A stretch of 64,000 nucleotides of DNA from Paenibacillus polymyxa (lineage in GTDB: Bacteria; Bacillota; Bacilli; Paenibacillales; Paenibacillaceae): contig NZ_JAGGNR010000015.1 in assembly GCF_018614975.1 (NCBI RefSeq), forward strand, positions 25,298 to 89,297, read 5' to 3'. The notes beneath the pieces were generated by a model that saw only the letters and a program-made list of their open reading frames with translations, did no database searches and was not told where the DNA came from. Shown one piece after another: positions 17,372-25,786 of the stretch; positions within the stretch are counted from its first letter, which is position 1, and each line of letters opens with the position of its first letter. The position numbers and the translations under genes were made by a program.

Positions 17372-17400
17372 AGAGCCGCAGGATGCGCGGCTCTTTTTTT
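17372..17400 (+). terminator. Terminator of the lectin gene
   Basis: AGAGCCGC ... GCGGCTCT stem followed by TTTTTTTG, directly after the lectin stop codon. Confidence 0.9.
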
Positions 17401-17459
17401 GTTTCCTAAGGAAGTAGATCGTTTATTAACGTCCGATGAGTTAGGCTTTTTTTCATATA

Positions 17460-17487
17460 TTGACAAATAAATGTGTTAGACTACTAA
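17460..17487 (+). promoter_or_regulatory. Candidate sigma-A promoter of the YndJ-like gene
   Basis: TTGACA at 17460-17465 and TACTAA at 17482-17487 with a 16-base spacer; the start codon lies about 88 bases downstream. Confidence 0.45.
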
Positions 17488-17574
17488 AAGAAGAATTGCC
17501 GATCTATACTAAAGAACGCTACACAACTGGATGTAGACAGTTATTACGATAAACGTAGTTAGAAAGGAAACCCC

Positions 17575-18549
17575 ATGAATAGTTCCTTGAAGCAACGAAT
17601 GAAATCATTAGTAGCACCAGTGTTTCCCGGTGGAATCATAACCATTCTGATATTTTACCTTGATTACTTCCAATTCGAACTTGTTGAGAAATTTCTGCTT
17701 TTTGCGGCTTTTGTCATTGTACCTCTTGTGAATTTACTATTGAACCATGACGAAAAGAATAAACATCAACGAATGATTTATGCTGTTATGAAATGGCTTC
17801 AATTTCCCGCTGCGCTTCTTACCCTCGCCTCGGTAATGAGTAGCAGGATGTGGGGGTTAGAAAGTACGGAAATTCCAGGGATTCTGTCTCTTGGATGGCT
17901 ACTGTTCACATTGCTGCTTGGCATCTATGGCCTGACCACGATTGTGATCTCTAAAGGAAAAGCAGCGGAAATAGCGATTGGTGCGGGGCTCGTTTATTTT
18001 TTTATCGGAGGCATCTGGTTTACCTTATATCAATATCAAGTAAACCTTTTCCAGGCTAATCCTGCAACTCACGCATTAAGCTCAGTTCACTTTCATTTTT
18101 CGTCTGCAATCGTTCCGATTTTTATTGGTGCACTGGGACGCATCATGACGAAGAAAAGCTGGTATCCCTGGGTCGTTGCGATCGATATCATCGGACCCAT
18201 TTTGATTGCGATTGGTATGATTTTCTCCAAGCCAATTGAATACATTGGTGTCAGTTTGTTCGCCTGCAATATTGTGGTTTACACCGCTTATCTCCTTACT
18301 TACTTGAGAAAAAACGCTTTGGATATTAAGGCAGCCTTCTTCTTAGGCCTTTCTTGCCTAGCCTTTTACACGGTTGTTGTCATTTCCATCTTCTATCCGT
18401 TACTGAAAAATATGTACTCCTTAACCATACTCGATTTTATTCCCATTTATGGATCTCTGCATGCGTTTGGTTTTGTTTTATGTGGACTGATTGGTTGGGT
18501 GTATATGTTAGGCTTCATTAAGGAAAAGGCTACCCAATCGGCTTCATAG
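17575..18549 (+). CDS. YndJ-like polytopic membrane protein
   Basis: 324 residues with about nine or ten hydrophobic segments and no large soluble domain. The central SVHFHFSSAIVPIFIGALGR resembles the YndJ family (Bacillus subtilis YndJ, function unknown); the HFHF histidines in a membrane helix are suggestive of metal or heme contact but untested. AGAAAGGAAACCCC precedes the ATG at 17575. The HEAT-repeat gene begins 91 bases downstream from its own extended -10 promoter, so co-function is uncertain. Confidence 0.7.
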   Translation: MNSSLKQRMKSLVAPVFPGGIITILIFYLDYFQFELVEKFLLFAAFVIVPLVNLLLNHDEKNKHQRMIYAVMKWLQFPAALLTLASVMSSRMWGLESTEIPGILSLGWLLFTLLLGIYGLTTIVISKGKAAEIAIGAGLVYFFIGGIWFTLYQYQVNLFQANPATHALSSVHFHFSSAIVPIFIGALGRIMTKKSWYPWVVAIDIIGPILIAIGMIFSKPIEYIGVSLFACNIVVYTAYLLTYLRKNALDIKAAFFLGLSCLAFYTVVVISIFYPLLKNMYSLTILDFIPIYGSLHAFGFVLCGLIGWVYMLGFIKEKATQSAS

Positions 18550-18570
18550 GAGTAGTTTAGTCAGGTTCGT

Positions 18571-18578
18571 GCTATAAT
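18571..18578 (+). promoter_or_regulatory. Extended -10 promoter element before the HEAT-repeat gene
   Basis: TGCTATAAT (TGnTATAAT) at about 18570-18578, 63 bases before the TTG start at 18641; the -35 is weak. Confidence 0.45.
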
Positions 18579-18640
18579 AGTGATCACATAAATAACATTC
18601 ATCATTCTGCCGAGATGGCGATGATTAAGGAGATTGAATT

Positions 18641-19093
18641 TTGACGAACAACCATGATATTGAAGCAGTTAACGAACTACCGGAGAACTTTGAAGAGCTC
18701 AAACGAGCGGCTAATCGGACGTCAAGCTGGAGAGACAGACTGAATGCGGTGAACGAATTGGGGAACTGGAACACAGCCCCTACCATTAAGTTGCTTCAGC
18801 ATGTTTTGAAAAATGATCAAGTGTTCCAGCTGCGCGAAGCCGCATATCACAAGCTCAAGCAGTTGGATGAAGATGTACAAATGCCTGCCAAAAACAAAGG
18901 TGAGCTGTTTAAAGGTACTAACAAAATTTTGCTACGGATTAAAAAAAGCCTTCCTGAAGGTCACACATTTGAGGAATTTAAGGAAAAACTGCAAAAGACA
19001 CGTCTGGATCTCTATGACACTTACGAGGGCGACAAAGATGCTGAGTTCGACTCCTGGCTCCATGGTATCTGGGAGACACTAGGTAGAAAATAG
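18641..19093 (+). CDS. HEAT-repeat domain protein
   Basis: 150 residues, all helical. About residues 25-72 form HEAT-like repeats (SWRDRLNAVNELGNW, TIKLLQHVLKNDQVFQLREA), followed by a helical tail with LFKGTNKILLRIKKSLPEGH. Probably a small cytoplasmic scaffold or partner-binding protein; the partner is unknown. TTG start at 18641 with AAGGAGA 8 bases upstream. Monocistronic: an own promoter and the terminator at 19223-19257 enclose it. Confidence 0.75.
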   Translation: MTNNHDIEAVNELPENFEELKRAANRTSSWRDRLNAVNELGNWNTAPTIKLLQHVLKNDQVFQLREAAYHKLKQLDEDVQMPAKNKGELFKGTNKILLRIKKSLPEGHTFEEFKEKLQKTRLDLYDTYEGDKDAEFDSWLHGIWETLGRK

Positions 19094-19222
19094 CCCTCGT
19101 TCAAGCTACAATGTAGTCTTTACACAGTCTCCATCGGGCTGATGTAACTTTGAAACTTTAACTCGACCCTTTGCTTTATCACGATCGCTATTATACCGTT
19201 CACCGTATAATAGCTGAGTACA

Positions 19223-19257
19223 AAGCCACTCCAGAAAAATGGAGTGGCTTCTTTATT
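19223..19257 (+). terminator. Terminator of the HEAT-repeat gene
   Basis: AAGCCACTCC ... GGAGTGGCTT, a perfect 10-base stem with 8-base loop, followed by CTTTATTTCTT. Confidence 0.85.
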
Positions 19258-19315
19258 TCTTATTATTTTGATTGTCACCAGATTTCATCTCACTCTTTAG
19301 CACTTTGAAGTATGA

Positions 19316-19849
19316 ATGCAAGAGGCGACAACGGCGAATGAATTAGATCATGAGTTTGATCGGACGGAAGCGAAGCGCTTCGTGGTAAGCGATCTCACCT
19401 ATGTGAAGGTCGGGTATCGGTCGCACTACATTTGTGTCCTCATTGACCTTTTCAATCGGGAAATCATTGGCCACAGTGCAGGTCCACATAAGGACGCTGC
19501 TCTGGTTTCGCGTACCTTTGCAACGGTAGAAGGTGATCTGAGCCAAATCCAATGGTTTCATACGGATCGTGGAAATGAGTTTAAAACCCATACGATGGAC
19601 CAGCTTCTAGGCGCGTTTGGCATCGGCCGATCACTCAACAAGAAAGGATGCCTCTACGATAATGCCGTGGCCGAAGCCACCTATAAGGTCATGAAATCGG
19701 AGTTTATTTACCAGATGGAATTCTGAAATCTCCGTCACTTGGAATTGTACGATTACGTCAACTGGTTTAACAAGCAGCGAATTCTTGGATCACTAGGGTA
19801 CATCACGCCTGTACAGTATCGCCAAGAAGTTCTTAAAAAAGTTGTCTGA
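19316..19849 (+). pseudogene. IS3-family (IS150-like) transposase OrfB, truncated and interrupted
   Basis: Retroviral-integrase-type DDE core: first D in VVSDLTYVKVG, second in WFHTDRGNEF, E in NAVAEATYKVMKSEF. The frame is interrupted by TGA at 19724, after which homology continues (NLRHLELYDYVNWFNKQRI, LGYITPVQYRQEV) to a stop at 19849. The N-terminal DNA-binding part and OrfA are missing, and no terminal inverted repeats were found. Dead remnant, marking the start of the accessory region. Confidence 0.9.
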
Positions 19850-20056
19850 TTTAATGTTGAAAATCCACATAGTCCAAATTACATTCAAAAAGGATCGATC
19901 GAATAATATTTGTATAGTCTCTAATGGCATATTTTGCACGAACATTATTCTTAGCAGCCCTAAATTCCTTTCCATTAATGAAAATGTACCTTGACCAATC
20001 GCCTTTCTTCAAAATGCGAATACTTCACTTGAAGTTTCCCTACTGCATCATGCTTG

Positions 20057-20611
20057 TTATCGCATGCTCACGGGATTCAAACGCGTATAGAGCTGCACCA
20101 CCTGCGCTGCTACAGATTCGATATCCCGACCCAGCTCATCGAGTACATAAGACTCTAGCACTCCCATCGTTGCGGTTCCCAAAAACTTCAATAAGATATG
20201 CTTATCGATCATTGGATTAGAAGCTGGATCTATCTTGCTGCTGATCTCCCCCATCGTAAAGTCCAACAGTCTTTTACGAAATGATGAGGCCTCTTTACTG
20301 TTAAACAATGCGGCGAAAAATGATTTATGCTGCTCGAAATAAGAAAACCATATAATCGAGCCTTCTGTAATTCCGGTATCTTTTTTTTGCTCGCTTATTT
20401 CTCGCAATCGTGCGAGATGTTCATCCATGATCCGGTCCAGCAGATCGTACTTATCCGTGTAGTGCAAGTAGAACGTTTTACGGCCAATGTTGGCCTTCTC
20501 GGTCAGTGCCCGGACTGTAATCTCGTCAAACCCTTCTTGATACAGCATTTGCAAAAAAGCCGTTTGAATAGCTTGCCGAGACTTGATCACCCTGCGATCA
20601 ACCTTTTCCAT
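20057..20611 (-). CDS. TetR/AcrR-family repressor
   Basis: 184 residues: N-terminal TetR helix-turn-helix (about residues 10-57, VRALTEKANIGRKTFYLHYT) and a helical ligand/dimer domain. It is divergent from the alpha/beta hydrolase at 20777. The 165-base gap holds two palindromes (20654-20667 and 20722-20751) that are good operator candidates, so local autoregulation plus control of the hydrolase is inferred. The first palindrome shares a 12-mer with the promoter of the GNAT-nitrilase gene at 25775-25786. Ligand unknown. Confidence 0.9.
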   Translation of the reverse strand: MEKVDRRVIKSRQAIQTAFLQMLYQEGFDEITVRALTEKANIGRKTFYLHYTDKYDLLDRIMDEHLARLREISEQKKDTGITEGSIIWFSYFEQHKSFFAALFNSKEASSFRKRLLDFTMGEISSKIDPASNPMIDKHILLKFLGTATMGVLESYVLDELGRDIESVAAQVVQLYTRLNPVSMR

Positions 20612-20653
20612 TCAGCGCAGATCTCCTTTATTTATTGCCCAATAATAGCTGGA

Positions 20654-20667
20654 TGTGTATTAACACA
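20654..20667. promoter_or_regulatory. Palindrome near the TetR gene start, candidate operator
   Basis: TGTGT-ATTA-ACACA inverted repeat 43 bases upstream of the TetR start. ATGTGTATTAAC (20653-20664) recurs exactly at 25775-25786. Confidence 0.5.
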
Positions 20668-20721
20668 CAGATCACGCAATGTGGTAATTGAATCAGCGTC
20701 AATTGCACTTTAAAGTAAATA

Positions 20722-20751
20722 TACACAAATGAATTAATATTCACAAGTGTA
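20722..20751. promoter_or_regulatory. 30-base interrupted palindrome, candidate TetR operator
   Basis: Outer arms TACAC/GTGTA and inner arms TGAAT/ATTCA pair around one centre (10 of 15 positions). It lies 25 bases before the hydrolase start and would block that promoter. Confidence 0.5.
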
Positions 20752-20776
20752 TTTAAACCCTAGGGAGGTTCTAACC

Positions 20777-21694
20777 ATGACCACAATTGCTAAAGAAGTG
20801 AAATATCGCGCTCAGGGTCTGCAGGTGGCAGCCATTCTATATGTACCTGAGCATGCCGGAATGAAACAGCTTCCTGCTATAGTTTGCGTTCATCCGGGCA
20901 GCAGCTGCAAAGAGCAAACCGCGGGCACTTATGCCCAGAAGCTCGCGGAGCTGGGGTATGCAACTATTGTATTCGATGCATCCTATCAAGGAGAGAGCGA
21001 GGGGCAGCCTCGTTATGCCGAATACCCCGCTGCCCGCGTTGAAGACATCCGGTCGGCGGTGGATTACCTCACGACATTGGATTACGTCGATGAAAACCGC
21101 ATAGGCGTGTTGGGCGTCTGCGCAGGAGGCGGATACGCGGTGAATGCCGCAATGACGGAACGCCGCATTAAGGCAGTCGGTACTGTCGTCGGTATTAATA
21201 TCGGCCGGGGATATCGTGGAGAAGGCGATCCGATCCAAATCCTCGAGGCAGTCGCTCGGCAGCGCACTGCGGAAGCGCGCGGAGCCGAGCCTATGGTCAA
21301 CCAGTGGATTCCTAATAGTCATGCCGAGAGAGAGGAAGCCGGCATGACGGATATCGACCTTGTAGGAGCGGTTGATTACTACAGTACGCCAAGAGGTCAG
21401 AACCCCAATTCTCCCAACAAATTGAAATTCACAAGCGTGGACGCGATCATCGGCTTCGATGCGTTCCATTTAGCGGAAAGTCTGTTGACTCAGCCGTTGC
21501 AGGTCATTGTCGGCGGCGTTCAAGGCGCGTATGGTTCATATAAGGATGGCCATGAAATTTATAACCGGGCGGCTTCCAGGAATAAGGATCTGTTCGTTAT
21601 AGATGGGGCCAGCCACTATGACCTGTACGATCAGCCGGAGCCGGTCGGCCAAGCCATTGAAAAATTAGGGGCTTTCTATCAGGCAAATCTCTAA
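20777..21694 (+). CDS. Alpha/beta hydrolase, YcjY/dienelactone-hydrolase-like
   Basis: 305 residues with an alpha/beta-hydrolase core: oxyanion region CVHPGSSCKE, FDASYQGESEG, nucleophile elbow GVCAGGGYAV (GxCxG, so the nucleophile is cysteine as in dienelactone hydrolases), and DGASHYDLYD supplying the histidine. Long lid segment about residues 145-220. AGGGAGG lies 8 bases before the ATG at 20777. The divergent TetR gene and intergenic palindromes suggest induction by the TetR ligand, possibly the substrate. Substrate not predictable; an ester or lactone is likely from the family. Confidence 0.85.
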   Translation: MTTIAKEVKYRAQGLQVAAILYVPEHAGMKQLPAIVCVHPGSSCKEQTAGTYAQKLAELGYATIVFDASYQGESEGQPRYAEYPAARVEDIRSAVDYLTTLDYVDENRIGVLGVCAGGGYAVNAAMTERRIKAVGTVVGINIGRGYRGEGDPIQILEAVARQRTAEARGAEPMVNQWIPNSHAEREEAGMTDIDLVGAVDYYSTPRGQNPNSPNKLKFTSVDAIIGFDAFHLAESLLTQPLQVIVGGVQGAYGSYKDGHEIYNRAASRNKDLFVIDGASHYDLYDQPEPVGQAIEKLGAFYQANL

Positions 21695-21722
21695 GGATCT
21701 AGCATAGTTGCTGTGCATAAAT

Positions 21723-21751
21723 GGACGCATCCAGGGCATCTGGATGCGTCC
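21723..21751 (+). terminator. Hairpin after the hydrolase gene
   Basis: GGACGCATCCAG ... CTGGATGCGTCC, 12-base perfect stem with a 5-base loop, 28 bases past the stop codon. The U tract is weak. Confidence 0.7.
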
Positions 21752-21860
21752 TCTCAGTAATGTGGCGTTTATTATATGGTTTTATTTTCGAAGATAATAA
21801 CCGCTCTTTTTAAACTTGGAACGCGGGGCAGCGATGCCGTAACGCGCGAACGGATGCGAC

Positions 21861-22084
21861 GACCTTGATCGGCTCAACGAGCGTATCCGGCATGAACACG
21901 GCAGGGTCGACGGCATATTTGCCAACGCAGGAATATCCGGATCCGCACGATCGGCGGCATCGAGGAGGCGCACTTCGATCGCGTGTTCACCACGAACGTA
22001 AAGGGGGCCGAGGAGGCGCTGAAGCAGGTGATGCCATTCGGAACATACATCTACTTTATCACCACGATTATCCCTCATCAATGA
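21861..22084 (+). pseudogene. Short-chain dehydrogenase (SDR) fragment with frameshift
   Basis: One frame reads DLDRLNERIRHEHGRVDGIFANAGIS, and a shifted frame reads TIGGIEEAHFDRVFTTNVKG. These are the NAG motif and the following helix of SDR enzymes. The NADP-binding start and the YxxxK active site are absent, and a frameshift separates the two halves around 21940-21955. Dead remnant next to the att-like site at 22121-22168. Confidence 0.7.
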
Positions 22085-22120
22085 GGAATTGCCTTCGAAG
22101 CTCAAAGCAATACTCGCAAA

Positions 22121-22168
22121 TTTAGCGTTATTTGTGGTAGGGTTCAGCGTAACATTTATAGGGCGAAA
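22121..22168 (-). other. att-like site B: copy of the rlmH 3' end with flanking inverted arms
   Basis: On the minus strand the core 22148-22128 reads GCT-GAA-CCC-TAC-CAC-AAA-TAA (AEPYHK-stop), the same peptide end as rlmH (NEPYHK-stop) with synonymous changes. It is flanked by TTTCGCC (22168 side) and CGCTAAA (22121 side), an imperfect inverted repeat. No rlmH homology lies further upstream, so it is not a gene remnant. Interpreted as the outer end of an SCC-like cassette. Confidence 0.6.
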
Positions 22169-22231
22169 CTTTTAACCGTCTTAATAACCAGCGTTGTACA
22201 CACATAAAAAATAAGGTTTCGAAGTTGAGGC

Positions 22232-22760
22232 CACTGAAAAACTTATGTTTTTGTTTTGTAGAATAAAGAATAAATTGAAATAAATATTCTTTTGAGATTG
22301 ACAGTAAATATGGCCATCGCCCCCTGCATTTGCATGCCAACGAGACCCGAGGAAGATGCAACATCATACCCGTGTCTATGTTTCAATTCGCTATTTTTCG
22401 CTTCAATTTTATAGCGTTCTTTGGCTTTTTCTTTGAAGTATTCATCCTCTTGGAAAATCTTTCTGTTCGCTATGTTCTGCTTATTTGATACTTACCAAAT
22501 AAGTTTTTGATTTTGCTCCTTCTTAATAACAACCCTCTTTAATAGGGATTGCTTACACTTTTCGATATCAAAGTAATACGTGTTGAGTAATCTGCGGGTG
22601 TAATTTCGATACGAGTTGTAACTCATTTTGTTTGGCATATTGAATATTACCTTTCTCAGAATAGGCAGTGTCTCCATTGACGGTATCAATTTCCATACCG
22701 GTTTCGCAGCTTTTCAATCAATGTTGAAGTTGTTTCCTATCACCTTTTTCATAATGAGGC
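22232..22760 (-). pseudogene. IS1182-family transposase, 3' remnant with frameshifts
   Basis: Reading the minus strand through several frames gives IDTVNGDTAYSEKGNIQYAKQ, TYYFDIEK-like, EGAKSKTY, then EDEYFKEKAKERYKIEAKNS and ELKHRHGYDVASSSGLVGMQ. These are C-terminal blocks of IS1182-type transposases (E of YxxE/K region, HGYDxASS). Multiple frameshifts, stops and an internal deletion; the N-terminal half is missing. Inactive. Confidence 0.75.
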
Positions 22761-23064
22761 CAATAAATTGGTATGAAATTTCAAGATGTGAAATGAATTT
22801 CCTATTAATGATAAGTTAAGTTAATCCCAGCTGATGTAGAACATATGCTAAATAGCATGGGGACATATCTCATCATTTTTCGCCATTTTTTATTCTCTAA
22901 AATTTATTTAAATGGTAAAATATTATATATAAGATAAATTCAAGGGGTATGTTGTAAGTGGATAGATTCCGATGTAATTCCATAATTCTTTTTATACTAA
23001 ACTGATGATGAACTAAAATCAGCCCTCAATCTCATTAACAACCCACCAAGGAAATGCAATCCGT
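22761..23064. other. AT-rich stretch without gene
   Basis: No coding sequence or clear signal was found between the IS1182 remnant and the DUF4352-like fragment. Confidence 0.4.
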
Positions 23065-23247
23065 CTAGTATAAATAAAGAGCGGAGAAATAAGCATAACA
23101 GCTTACCTCTCCACTCATTTCTAAAAAACTTGTTGCTCTTATATCCGAATCATACTTATTTCCATTACTATTAACTATTCTAAGTGATGGTTGTGAAAAA
23201 GCCCCAATAGGTTTATCTGAAATGTTTTTATATTTCCATATAATCAC
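23065..23247 (-). pseudogene. Fragment of a DUF4352-type domain
   Basis: YKNISDKPIGAFSQPSLRIV followed by NSNGNKYDSDI matches the core beta-sandwich strand pattern of DUF4352 extracellular domains of Bacillota. Only about 50 codons remain, without signal peptide, start signal or C-terminal strands. Probably a decayed lipoprotein gene within the cassette. Confidence 0.45.
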
Positions 23248-23301
23248 AGCGTATTTCCACCCTCAGCAGGCTGTAATCCAAAGAATTCATCCCCCTCCTT
23301 C

Positions 23302-24195
23302 TCAAGGGGCCAACGGCTTTTCGAGTAGCGTCTTCTGGTGTTCGTATAGATCGGGGCGGCGGTCGTATAAGGGTGCTACCGCTCCGCGTTCACGATTCTC
23401 TCGGAGCCTGTGGAAGTCAAGTTCGGCCAGCACCGTCCTGTTTTCGTTCGTTTCTCCGACCTGCAAGATGCCATCCGCAGCGAACGGTAGATCGCATGGG
23501 GTGAATATGCCCGCTTGGCAAAACCCCATGTCCACCTGCGGACGATCCTCGGACAAGGATCCGACGAGGCCGCTCAATACGACGAACAGCTGATTCTCGA
23601 TCGCCCTCGCTTGGGCGCAATGCCGCACGCGATGGTACCCGAAGGAATTATCGGTATAGGAAGGGCATAGAAGCAGTTCCGCACCACGAAGTGCGGCTGC
23701 CCTCGCCAGCTCCGGAAACTCGATGTCGTAACAGGTCAAGATCGCCATCTTGCCCCACTCCGTGTCGAATACGTTAAGCTCGTCACCCGCAACCAGTGGC
23801 CAGCGAATCTGCTCCTCCGGCGTAAGATGCACCTTGCTCTGCGTCTCCACCCGTCCGTCTGAAAAGAAGAGGAATGCCTTGTTCGAGTACTTGCTCTCTT
23901 CCTCTAAGCAAATATGCGTCCCTGCTAGTATGGCAATATCGCATTCTCGGCTTAACTCTCCGAAGAACTCGATATATTTATCCGTCAGCCCGTCCAGAAA
24001 ATAACACGCTTCATCGTGCATCATCGATGGCTCTAAGCTTAGCAAGTGAGCCGTCATGTACTCCGGGAACACGATCATGGAGGCGCCCTGCTCGGCAGCC
24101 TCCCGAACCTTCATATCGATTCCCGTCCAGAACTCTTTTTCGGTACGGATATCGGTGAGACCGTATTGCGTAGTTGCTATCGTTAACTTTTTCAT
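23302..24195 (-). CDS. Carbon-nitrogen hydrolase (nitrilase superfamily) with intact Glu-Lys-Cys triad
   Basis: 297 residues of the nitrilase/omega-amidase fold. Catalytic residues are visible: E45 (VFPEYMTA), K121 (SKVHLTPEEQ) and C155 (AILTCYDIEFPE). The family hydrolyses amides or carbamoyl groups; the substrate is not predictable. GAGGTGA precedes the ATG at 24195. It lies 18 bases downstream of the GNAT-nitrilase fusion and shares with it long segments (RVKYCAQARAIENQ versus RVRHCAQARAIENQ), so the two are paralogues in one operon. The higher G+C of this pair relative to flanking DNA suggests acquisition as a unit. Confidence 0.88.
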   Translation of the reverse strand: MKKLTIATTQYGLTDIRTEKEFWTGIDMKVREAAEQGASMIVFPEYMTAHLLSLEPSMMHDEACYFLDGLTDKYIEFFGELSRECDIAILAGTHICLEEESKYSNKAFLFFSDGRVETQSKVHLTPEEQIRWPLVAGDELNVFDTEWGKMAILTCYDIEFPELARAAALRGAELLLCPSYTDNSFGYHRVRHCAQARAIENQLFVVLSGLVGSLSEDRPQVDMGFCQAGIFTPCDLPFAADGILQVGETNENRTVLAELDFHRLRENRERGAVAPLYDRRPDLYEHQKTLLEKPLAP

Positions 24196-24213
24196 ATTCA
24201 CCTCTAGTATGTT

Positions 24214-25752
24214 TTAAGTACGAATTTGTAAGGAATAAATGTCCGTCCGGCGATCCTTGAACGACAATGCATCATTGGACTTACGGTACCTTTCGAGCGT
24301 TTCCATGTCTACCTCAGCCATGATGACTGTCTCCGTATTCTCGCTGCACTCCCCCGCGATGCCGTCGCGAGAGAAGGAGAAATCAGCCGGCGTATAGATA
24401 CCGGACTGGGCGTACTGAACGTCTATGTTGTCCACATGGGTTAGATTTCCTACCGTTCCCGCGGTCACAATGAACACTTGGTTCTCAATCGCTCTGGCTT
24501 GTGCGCAGTACTTCACCCTCAGGAACGTCTGCCGATCTTCCGCGCAGAAAGGAACGAATATAATCTGCGCTCCCTCCTCCGCGACGATACGGGACAACTC
24601 CGGATACTCGATGTCACTGCTGAGTTGAATCGATATTTTACCGCAATCCGTGTCGAACACCCCCAGTGAGCTACCCCCGTTGATGCCCCACCACTTCCGC
24701 TCGTTCGGAGAAATATGTAGCTTGTATTGCTGCTCAATTGAGCCGTCCCGGCGGAACAAGTGAGCGACGTTGTAAATCCGGTTATTGTTCTCAACGAAGT
24801 GGGAGCCGCCTACGATATTTACGTTGTATTTGACCGCGAGTTCGGAAAATAACTCCACATAGTTGGTCGTATAAGTCGTAAGCTTGCGGACGGCCAAGCT
24901 CGGAGACCGTTCATCCAAGAAGGAAAGCAGCTGCATGGTGAAGTTCTCCGGGAAAACGGCGAAATCGGACTTGTAATCCGATGCCACGTCCACGTAATGC
25001 TCGCACTGGTTAGCGAATTCCTCGAAAGAATCGATCTTCTTCATCATATACTGGACCACGCAAATGCGGACGGGGAAAGACATTTTATAAAGCGTCTTGT
25101 TGATGCTCGGCTTGTATTCGATATTATTCCATTCTAAGAGGGCCGCGAAATTCTCGGAATCGGCGTCATCGGACAAATAATTGGTAATGATCCTCTTCAG
25201 CGTAAATCCGTTCATCATCTGAAAAGTCAGCACCGGATCGTAGATATTCTGCTGCAACACTTCTTCCGCGTAAGCTCTTGGTAACAGCTTATCGGAATAG
25301 TTGTGATACCCCGGGATGCGTCCCCCTACGATAATACTCTTGAGGTTAAGCTGCTCCGCCAGCCGTTTCCTTGCCTCGTATAACCTTCTGCCGATCTTCA
25401 TGCGACGGAAATCTGGATGCACCATGACTTCCATCCCGTAGAGATTCCCGCCCCGGGGATTATGGTTGCGAATATAACCCTTGTCCGTGATTTCGGAATA
25501 CGTATGCTGCTCCAAATAATCGTCAAAATTCACAATGAGGCTAGAACAGGAGCCGATAATTTCACCGTCGAGCTCGACGCATATTTGACCATCGGGAAAC
25601 GTAAGGACGTGACTTTCCAGTTGATCCAGCTTCCAGGGACTCATGTTCGGAAAACAAATATTTTGCAACGCGATAATATTATCGAAATCTTCGCGTTCAA
25701 TGTTTCGGATAATAATTTTCTTTTCGAATTGCGAGATTTGATCGGTTGTCAT
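24214..25752 (-). CDS. GNAT acetyltransferase-nitrilase fusion (YhcX-like) with Cys-to-Ser at the nucleophile
   Basis: 512 residues: GNAT domain about 12-190 (EVMVHPDFRRMKIGRRLYEA, acetyl-CoA loop of R-R-x-x-x-G-x type) followed by a nitrilase domain about 228-505. Length and order fit Bacillus subtilis YhcX (513). In the nitrilase part E269 (VFPENF) and K344 (YKLHISPNE) are kept, but the nucleophile position reads QLSSDIEYPE, so S378 replaces cysteine. Hydrolysis at this site is doubtful; it may bind substrate or act with the intact paralogue just downstream. AAGGGG precedes the ATG at 25752. First gene of a two-gene operon within the cassette. Confidence 0.87.
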   Translation of the reverse strand: MTTDQISQFEKKIIIRNIEREDFDNIIALQNICFPNMSPWKLDQLESHVLTFPDGQICVELDGEIIGSCSSLIVNFDDYLEQHTYSEITDKGYIRNHNPRGGNLYGMEVMVHPDFRRMKIGRRLYEARKRLAEQLNLKSIIVGGRIPGYHNYSDKLLPRAYAEEVLQQNIYDPVLTFQMMNGFTLKRIITNYLSDDADSENFAALLEWNNIEYKPSINKTLYKMSFPVRICVVQYMMKKIDSFEEFANQCEHYVDVASDYKSDFAVFPENFTMQLLSFLDERSPSLAVRKLTTYTTNYVELFSELAVKYNVNIVGGSHFVENNNRIYNVAHLFRRDGSIEQQYKLHISPNERKWWGINGGSSLGVFDTDCGKISIQLSSDIEYPELSRIVAEEGAQIIFVPFCAEDRQTFLRVKYCAQARAIENQVFIVTAGTVGNLTHVDNIDVQYAQSGIYTPADFSFSRDGIAGECSENTETVIMAEVDMETLERYRKSNDALSFKDRRTDIYSLQIRT

Positions 25753-25774
25753 AGAAATGGGACCCCTTTTATAA

Positions 25775-25786
25775 ATGTGTATTAAC
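25775..25786. promoter_or_regulatory. 12-mer shared with the TetR-hydrolase intergenic operator
   Basis: ATGTGTATTAAC, identical to 20653-20664, located 23 bases upstream of the GNAT-nitrilase start. It may be a half-operator for the same TetR protein; the palindromic partner arm is not preserved here. Confidence 0.35.

Noticed and set aside
22128..22367. Minus-strand frame ending CYAEPYHK, looking like a second rlmH
   Set aside because: Only the last six residues match; the upstream residues are unrelated, so it is an att-like site and not an rlmH paralogue.
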